Assembly: GCA_030686995.1 (NCBI GenBank)
Contig: CM060704.1
Span: 108,940,542-109,004,541, forward strand
Direction of reading: 5' to 3'
DNA: 64,000 nucleotides
Origin: Artemisia argyi
Taxonomy: Eukaryota; Streptophyta; Magnoliopsida; Asterales; Asteraceae
Notes under the pieces: model-generated
What the model was told of the DNA's origin: nothing
The model's database searches: none
What the model saw: the letters and a program-made list of their open reading frames with translations, nothing else
Made by a program: the position numbers and the translations under genes
In this document: one piece after another, positions 56,358 through 64,000 of the stretch
Position numbering within the stretch: position 1 is the stretch's first letter
Layout of the letters: every line of letters starts with the position of its first letter

Positions 56358-58657
56358 CTTGGTACATTTGGTCATAAATTTTTAATTATCAATTAGTTCA
56401 TTTGATTGAATCATTTTTTCCATTATGGCTTGTGCACGCATTACAGTGTACAACCCGAACGTGTAATGAAAGGACCCTGAGGTACGCATCAGTGCCTCAA
56501 TCCTAAACATAAGGAGCGAAGGCTTCTTACTTTTGAGTAGAATTAATCAAACATTTATGATTTTTCATAATTCTGCTCAAAAGGACAAGTATTTCACCTC
56601 AATAAGACCTAATCACTTGTTGAGGGGGAGCACTTGTCAAAACAAAAAATACTTTGCTCTAAATCAAAAGTTCTTGATGAATCTCCCCGTAAGACTCAAA
56701 AGGCATATTTTAATCTTAAAGTTTGTCAAAAACACCATTTTGTATGCTATTTTTGAGGGGGAGAAAATGAAAAAGTGATTAAAACATACGAAGTCAAAGC
56801 TTTAAGTTGTATCATGTGCGAGCTAGACTCAGTATTAACCCAGGAATTGACGAGATAATACAAGTTAGTAACATCGAAAGGACTTATCCTCGACGGGTAA
56901 TAACATCAAGTTAGTTACTAGAGCTAGTAGTCACCTAAAAGCTGACTATGTATCTCTTTAACTAGCCACGTAAGCGTGTCTCGAAAAGGATATGTCTTAG
57001 TAGAAAAGTACCATCTCGAGAAACTTTCTGTGGACTTGATCAGGCCGGGTAATAATTTCAAGCTAGTTTATCTAGTGATGTAAGCGTGTCTCGAATCGGT
57101 CTTGCTCACGGAAAGTGGATCAATTCAAAAGTGCTTGCTCCTCCCGCATGTGCAAATTTATTAAACACTTATGAGCACATGTGCAGGGGGAGCCCTTCAA
57201 AAGTGTACACAAAACTCTCAAAGTGTTAACCAAAATATTTGATTATCACAAACACTTTGAGAGATTTTTCAATCAAAGGTTTCTTGGCTACTGTCGGAGT
57301 TATAAGGTGATTAAGATAGGAATATCAGTCCTGTGATCCGCCAGAGCCGGAGGGATCTACCCAAGGACATCTCCCATAGTTAGAATTAGAAGTCCTTAGG
57401 TATGATACGAAAAAAGGAGAAAAGAATGAAAGGGAAAGAAGGAGTTGAAGAATTAAAAGGAAAAGTAAAGTAAAGGGTGAAAAGAAATAGCCCTCCATAT
57501 GTTCAACCTTAGGGCAGACACCGGGTTCAATACGTATGCTACTGGTTGTTGCAAAAGACAACACCGGTATTGAAGACAAAGTCGTCATGGACCCAGTGAC
57601 GCAATGCACTAAACCTTCTTAACCACTCAAGTTCTCTTAAAAGAGCTTGTTTCATTCTCACGGGGAACCCGCGTAACCTATCGACCTATCTCTTAGAGAC
57701 GGTTGATATTGAAGCAGGAGACACCTCCCCAGTCTCCGCATAGGAAACCTAGGTGTGCACTTATAGAGTCTAGAGCCTCGAGATACATCAAAGATCTCTT
57801 AGGAACACTTAGTATTTCTGCAACTGGTGTTCTACATCAATGGGCATCAGTTGTAAGCTATCGAGTCCTTCGCAGATCTTAGCAATCTTCCTAGAACGTT
57901 TATGAGAGGAATACATAAGTATTTCTCAATGATTGAACGGAAATCCTGTCAGGGTCAACATCAAACAGCCCTGACAGCAGGTCACTTCGGTAACCCCACA
58001 AGGGTTACGCTTAGTGTTTGCGGTGGTTCCATTACGGTCTACAGTCGTGGAGTGATCCCCAGCGACTCACCCAGTCATTGAGCTACCTAGTAGGTCTCGT
58101 AAGCTCCTTCGGGAGTATCTGATATGGGAACGGCCTGGATAAGGATTAGAACGAGTCTTCACACTATGCTGTTGACGAGCTCTAATTCCTTATCCGTAAG
58201 TACCGGTGATTTATTGCTAACTGTCTACTCGCAGGTACCTCACTTCCATGATGACGGATTCCACATGCTCATACATGCATCTTGCAATCATCAAAAGCTC
58301 CCTCAAAGATCAAAGCAACACAAAGTTCAAAGTAAGATTCTACGCCAAAAAGAAGAATCTACAAAGTATAAAGACCAAAGATCTTTAGTGAAAGAAAGGG
58401 ACTACGTGCATGTATAAGTCAGAATTCAAAAGATGTATGAGCATGTTGGAATGGCGGACAACCACCACAGACGCAGGAGTGACGAACGGCAGATTACTTC
58501 ATAACATAATCACTACAACATCATCAAAGAACAAAGACAAAGAGCAAAGTATATCCATCATTATTCTAATCATTTCTGAAGACGTCTAAAGCTATGAAAG
58601 TCAAAGATTAAGACGAAGACGTCAAGCAACCATGATGACCGACCCTTAGGGGGAGAT
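56358..58657 (+). other. 3' non-coding region of epsilon
   Basis: 2.3 kb without a gene. GGGGGAG purine boxes occur at about 56624, 56756, 57186 and 58649. The last, in CCCTTAGGGGGAGAT, is the polypurine tract before the 3' LTR. The first three follow or sit in short inverted repeats: GACAAGT 56584 with ACTTGTC 56632; CAAAAA 56727 with TTTTTG 56750; CATGTGC 57147 with GCACATG 57175. 57250-58620 is less AT-rich than its surroundings and has no obvious origin. Confidence 0.7.
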
Positions 58658-59011
58658 TGTTGGAACCATAGTTTTACTATTTTATGAAGTCTCGGTCATT
58701 TGTAATAATGCTAGGTTGCTTAGTTATTATTTACTTCCATTTACATTTTGTATTAAGTTTACTAGGCTTAAGAATGAGGTCCATGGGCCTCAAGCCCATA
58801 CGTTTCATGTAAAGGGAAGGAGTAGGAATGTTGCCCTAGCTCCTTTCCTATAAATACTAGTCTTAGGCATTTGTAAACTTGGTTGGTTATTTGAAAACAT
58901 TAAGGAAACTCTTGCATTTCACTTTCTCAAATTTCTCATAATCATCCCACTCTCATTCTCATCTCATTTCTCTTATCATTATACTTGTGTTTACTAAATG
59001 GTGACCTAACA
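58658..59011 (+). repeat. 3' LTR of epsilon
   Basis: TGTTGGAACC to CCTAACA, with one base different from the 5' LTR. Confidence 0.95.
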
Positions 59012-59041
59012 AGAAGACCCCAAGTTCACTCAGAAGATTCA

Positions 59042-61504
59042 ATGGAGACAGAAACTAGTCAGTCCAACATTGCTGCTAAGCTTCCCAAGCTTAAGTTGAA
59101 TGACTATGAAATGTGGAGGCTAATGATCGAACAATTCTTTATAGTGCAAGACTATGCACTTTAGGAGATCATTATGTTTGGAAATTCTTTCAAACCTGGT
59201 ACTACCTCAGAGACAATTGATGGCAAGGTAGTACTAAAGACCAACATTGGACCAGTCACAAATGATGAAAGACTTCAGATGAAGAATGATCTGAAGGCCA
59301 GAGGCTTGCTGTTGATGACACTTCCCAGAGATCAAATTCTAGCTTTCAGCAAGTACAAGACTGCACAAACTTTATTTGAGGAGATCTGCAATGTTTTTAG
59401 TGGTAATGATTCCACCAAAAAGACACAGAAGACCTTGTTGAAACAGACTTATGAAAACTTTGGTTCAACAAGTAATGAATCTATTGACAGCATCTTCACA
59501 AGGCTTCAAAAGATTGTTACTCAACTCACAGTGTTTGGAATTGAGGTGGAAAGGGAAGACTGGTAGGAAGATCACCATTAATGGCAATGAAACTATAGGT
59601 TTTGATAAAAAGAAAGTGGAGTACGACAACTATCATAAGAAGAGGCACTTTGCCAAGGAATGCAGGAAACCAAAGAAGCCTGATAACAGGTCAACTTGGT
59701 ATAAGCAGGACAAGAAGAAAGAACCTACAACTGAAGAACCAAAGGTGCTATTGGCCATTGATGGAGTGAGCTATGATTAGAGCTATATGGCTGAGGATGA
59801 AGAAGATGGTTCAGAGTCTGCAATGATTGCTACTGAGCTTGCACTTATGGCTTTTTCTGACTCTGAGGTACAAATTAATAATGCTTGTTCTGAAACTTGT
59901 AAGGCCTTAAAAGATTATGAGAAACTTAAAGAACAATATGATGAACAATTGCTAGAGTTAAATCAAACTAATTATAACTTAGCAAATCATAAAAGAGGTC
60001 TTGCTGTTTTAGAAGCACAATTAGAGCATTATAGAGCCAATGAAGCTAAGTTCAATGATGATATTGTTGTTTTAAAAAGAGACTTAGATTATAAGGTTGC
60101 TGTGAATAAGACCCTTAGAGAAGAGTTAGAGAAGGTTAAAAAGGCCAATGAAAATATTCAGATAACTTGTAATACACTAGATCATCAATCCAAGTGTATT
60201 GACAAAATTTGGGAGGCCCAAGTAGTAAATAAAGCCAAATCAGGAGTAGGATATAAAACAGTTCCACCACCCCTAAGAGGTGTTCCATCACCTCCTGGTA
60301 TTGACTTAGCACACACAGGGTTAGAAGAGTTTCAGGAACCAACCATGACCTATGGCCTAAAATTTGTTAAAGAAGTTGCTAGTGAGAGGGTTCAGGTTGA
60401 GGTGGATACATTTGATAGTGCTAGTGACTCATCACTTAAAGATGAATGTTTGAATGTTGAGTCTAAAACTAGTGTTCCAGAGAGTGTTCATGTGGAAGTT
60501 AAAAAGAGTATTCTTGAAGTTGTCAAAGAGAAGCCTAGAACACAAACTAATAATCCTAGGCCCACTACTAGATATGCTGAGTTGTACAGAAGTAGGTCAA
60601 CAACTCCTAGGGGGAACAAGAGGAGTTGGAATCATGTTAAATCTAGACAATTTGGTAGTGACTTTGTGTTTAACAACAAACCTTGTTATATATGTGATAG
60701 TTTTGAACATCTTCATTATAATTGTAACTAACACATGGGTAGAAGGGAAGTTTTTGGGAATACCAGGGTGAATGGAAACAATGCTAATAACTTTACTCAC
60801 CCAAATCCACTAAGCAAGATAATTCCCAGATCTGTTTTGTTAAATTCTGGCATCAAAACTCTTTCCACTGCAAAACCAGCAGTTGCCACTGCCAGAAATA
60901 TAAACAGAGTTTACCCTAAGTCCCCTCTTAAGAGTGCAAAACCTATTATAACTTTTGTTAAATCTGCACAAACAGGGAAAAAGACCTATTTTGAAAAGAA
61001 AGTTTACTATAACCACAAGTGGGTACCTAAAATTTCAAAACCAGCAGTTGCCACTACTAAGCCAGCAGTTACCACTGCAAGGCCAAAAGTTTCCACTGGT
61101 GGTTCTGTAAACAACAAAAGGGTAAATGTGGGAAATGCTGTTAAGGCCTCAGCACGTTGGGAATGGAAACCAAAAGGATCTATCACCTCAAACAATCCCA
61201 ATGGTGTATCAATGACCTTTGACAGATATAATTATATTGATACACGAGGCAGATCCAAGTCATTTGTGGCTTGGGTCCCCAAAAGGAACTAATTCCTTTA
61301 TTTTATGTGCAGGAACATTCAAAACCTAAAGAAGATCAAGGATATTCAGACAGTGGATGTTCCAGGCACATGACTGGCAATAAGTCCTATCTTTCGGATT
61401 TCAAACCTTATGATGGACAATTTGTCAGCTTTGGAGGTGGTATTGTTGGCAAAGTTTCTGGCAAAGGAACAATCAAGGCTGGAAACTTGGACTTTGAGAA
61501 TGTG
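59042..61504 (+). pseudogene. gag: Gag and start of protease of delta
   Basis: ATG at 59042 (METETSQSNIAAKLPKLKL). TAG at 59162-59164 stands where Trp is expected. The Copia gag domain runs to FTRLQKIVTQL. An internal deletion with frame change near 59560 then joins it to a damaged zinc knuckle in which the first two Cys are Tyr (YDNYHKKRHFAKEC). After a TAG at 59778 comes a coiled-coil region (NNACSETCKALKDYEKLKE), then a second finger CYICDSFEHLHYNC, TAA at 60729, a repetitive TTKPAV region, TAA at 61290, and in another frame the protease motif DSGCSRHMTGN. The element LTR at 61505 cuts it off soon after. This is typical Asteraceae Copia, clearly dead. Confidence 0.85.
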
Positions 61505-64000
61505 TGATGCGTGTCAAATTATAGTATATAATTATTCCGAAGAAATACTCGTGCAAGTAATTCTCGGGTCGTTCTCCCAACAAAGGTTCGAATGGAATAT
61601 CGAATAATCGAATTGGAAATCGTGTAGTGTAAGTGAATAGTGAAAAAGTGATTGTGAAATCAAAATATGAAATGAAATAATGAATTATGCACAAAGTACA
61701 AGCTAGTTATGCACAAAAGTCAAAAACGTGAAAACGGAAATGCAACCGCATTATTTAAAACGCAACGTTTATTGAAAAATGATCCTACGAATGTAAAACA
61801 ATTTTCTAAAAATCTTAAACTATTAAAAAGAATTTTAAGAAAAAGAAAAATATTTTTTTGACTTTTTATTTATTTTCGAAGAATTTTTTTTTTATTTTTG
61901 TAATTAAATAGTAATTAAAAATAAAAGAAAATGTGAAAAATAATGGGAAAATAATAAAAACTAATTTGAAAAATCTAAAATATTATAAAAGAATTTCTAA
62001 AAATATTTTTGTATTTTTAAAAGCTTTTTCTGATTTTTATTGGATTTTTGTTATTTAAAAAATGATTTAAAAATGATTAATAGTGAAGAAAAATATCAAA
62101 TCAACTCAGAAAATTATGAAAAATTCACAGAAAATCTAGAATATTATAATGAGCTTGCAGAAAAATTTTTAAAAGAAAAAGATAAGCATAAATGCTTATA
62201 AGCACAGAAACAGCTTATGGCAAGTGCTTATTAATAAGCACTTGCCACAAAAGTTAACCAAAATGATACCACAGATGTATTATGTTAAAATAAGCTCAGA
62301 AAACTCATATGAGAACAGAGATAACACAGAAGCAGTGAATGCAAGCTAATAAGCAACCAAGGTAAGCTAATGATAAGCAAATAAGCACTCAGATAAATCT
62401 AGGAGCAAAACACAAATTGAAATAGCTCAAATACAACTAGAGCAACTCAGAAGAGAAAACAAATCACAAGCACAAGCTCAAATAAGCTAAAGCAGCCTAT
62501 GAACAAAAACAGATCCTAGTCTCAACCCCTGAATAAGCAGGTCCAATAAGCTATACCTAATAAGTTCTAATCCAGAAAATTAAGGGGACAAATGTTAGGA
62601 TACCAAGCTGAGATTCCAAGAATAGCAAAAGCCCTTTCTAAAACCTACAATTACTACCTCAATAGCTGCCTAGATCAGATGGCAGAGAACAAGTAAGCAA
62701 ACAATCTGATGCAATTATTGACTATTAATATGCATAAAAGACTTTGACTAAATCTAATTTAAACTATCCTAAACTCATTAATAGATGTATATTTAACTGG
62801 TTTAAGTAATAAAAACACAATCAAAAACATAAATTCTAGCAGATGAACCAGTTAAGCATAAACAGATTACTAAAGTGTAGGCGAAAGTGGATGCTTAGGC
62901 TAACTTTAACTTTTATGGAATAAACTACCTATAAAATGCAAAAACTAACCTATACTAACCTAGAGTGGACTAACCATGCAGAAACAACAACAGACTATAA
63001 ACTAGAACATCCAGTAATGAGCAGATCCAAACACCCATGTTTCTATCAGTTAAACTACAACTACTATATTAAAACTTCTAATTACTACTAAAACTACTCA
63101 ATTCAATCAAATTACTCAGAATAGGAGCAAATTACCCACAAGTTCAACCAGTTCAGTCAATGAAACAAAATACACAGATCCACTAGCAACTCAGTTCTAC
63201 TAGAAAATATGATCAAATGAAGCTTAAACTAACTCAGATTTAAGCAAACAAATAACTACTAAGGTAAAACAAGCTAAACTATAGATCTATAACAACAATT
63301 ATACCTACAAATCAATGAAACAGTACTCTTATGCAACTATCAATCTAAATCAGATACTTCAAATAGAGAAGGTTGAAACAGAAATTACCAAAGGAATCCC
63401 CCTCAGCTAGAACAGAGGGGGCTCACTATGCAAGCCTATCTCAAGGATAGGCAGAACCTTCCAGGTCTGTCCACGCTTATCCAAAATACCTCAGCTTCAC
63501 AGGATCAATTAACAGTTGACCACTATTGACTGACTTAACTATCCAATGAACTTACTGAAAGCTAACAAGCTGAAATGAACTCATATACTACTGAATAAGC
63601 TAAATTTCAAACTAAATGAAATAATGAACCCAAGTTTCTATATTTTATGATTTTCTGATTTTTTTTAAAACTTTTGAATAAGAACTAAATTGAGTTGAAA
63701 GTAAGAAATGAATGAAATGCTTAATAAACTGAAATAAGCTGAAAATTAAAGAGATTTAAGCTGAATGATAAGCAGTAAACAACAAACTAACTTTATAAAA
63801 CATAAACTGATTTCATTACAAAAATTAAAGAGTACAATTGAAACGAAGTTACACTAATAACGAAATTTTGGCAGAGCTTCGCTATTCAAAGCTCCACACA
63901 AACTAAGCTACAAATCTATCTATTTATAGGAGGAATGAGAGTTAGAGGTCAGGGATTGCCAAGCTGGAAATCCGTGTGCTTGTGTTTCTTCAAAGTAATC
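61505..64000 (-). mobile_element. Long LTR of another gypsy/LARD-like element, cut by window end
   Basis: Begins on the plus strand with TGATGCGTGTC, so the minus-strand LTR would end GACACGCATCA, like the beta LTR end CACGCATCA. The minus strand near this end reads GAGAACGACCCGAG, like GACATAACGACCCGGGG near the end of the LARD LTR, preceded in both by an AT-rich kilobase and AAGC/CTTATT-rich sequence. At least 2.5 kb with no gene. Orientation is inferred. The other end and target duplication are outside the window. Confidence 0.6.
63921..63928 (-). promoter_or_regulatory. TATA box of the minus-strand LTR
   Basis: TATAAATA on the minus strand, after CATTCCTCC. It supports the minus orientation and places the transcription start about 30 bp further toward lower coordinates. 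Confidence 0.45.

Larger units (their letters stand above)
41213..59011 (+). mobile_element. Young 17.8-kb Copia element epsilon
   Basis: Two 354-bp LTRs (41213-41566 and 58658-59011) that I read as identical except one base (CACCTC against CATCTC). Target duplication AGAAG at 41208-41212 and 59012-59016. Order: leader, gag with long coiled coil, protease, integrase, RT, RNase H, a 2-kb spacer, a 1369-codon downstream ORF, and a 2.3-kb 3' non-coding region ending in a polypurine tract. Gag to RNase H is standard Copia. The extra ORF after pol is the arrangement of the SIRE/Maximus lineage, and the size is about twice that of common Copia elements. Coding lesions are described under the genes. 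Confidence 0.95.
40690..61504 (+). mobile_element. Decayed Copia element delta (host of epsilon)
   Basis: 5' LTR 40690-41172, PBS at 41175, leader to 41212. Interrupted by epsilon with target duplication AGAAG and resuming at 59017 with gag. The protease is cut at 61504 by the LTR of another element, so pol and the 3' LTR are outside the window or lost. Confidence 0.8.

Overview
The window is plant nuclear DNA. It is AT-rich and made almost entirely of nested LTR retrotransposons plus decayed DNA transposons, with no intact host gene. The Copia and Ty3/gypsy proteins (the large Copia downstream ORF, the gag-linked protease-like domains, the Copia gag with its SFEHL-type second zinc finger) match element families I know from daisy-family (Asteraceae) genomes. 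Asteraceae is therefore the likely source. That is recall, not a database search.

Layout. 1-6400 holds two tandem, decayed Mutator-like (MULE) transposase genes with FAR1, MULE and OTU domains on the minus strand, with remains of a GRF zinc-finger gene between them. 6401-7602 is low-complexity DNA, a microsatellite and a diverged LTR-like fragment. 7603-37922 is a nested Ty3/gypsy stack. Element alpha (LTRs 8012-9466 and 25190-37922, interrupted) carries element beta in its leader (9558-20467, target duplication TAAGA). It also carries a LARD-like element in its 3' LTR (25993-37308, target duplication CAGAC, LTRs of about 4.19 kb). Beta in turn holds a 2.9-kb solo LTR (target duplication GACTA) and a 767-bp insert with a 9-bp target duplication. 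None of these gypsy elements encodes reverse transcriptase or integrase. Alpha and beta are gag-protease only, and the LARD has its own zinc-knuckle ORF and a small second ORF.

37923-40689 is intron-like single-copy-looking DNA with one clear exon of cytochrome c oxidase subunit 6b on the minus strand and weaker exon candidates. 40690-61504 is a decayed Copia element (delta). It is interrupted 38 bp after its primer binding site region by a 17.8-kb Copia element (epsilon, 41213-59011, target duplication AGAAG) whose 354-bp LTRs differ at a single base. Epsilon carries gag, protease, integrase, RT and RNase H, then a separate 1369-codon downstream ORF with its own apparent promoter, intron and leader. 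61505-64000 is the end of another long LTR, on the minus strand, cut by the window edge.

The most striking unexplained structure is non-coding. All three gypsy elements, and in looser form the Copia, repeatedly pair a short perfect hairpin with a purine box (AAGTGT followed by a G run) in their 3' regions. One internal hairpin shows a compensatory base-pair change between families. Epsilon also has two dense arrays of TCGA motifs, one in front of each of its two ORF blocks.
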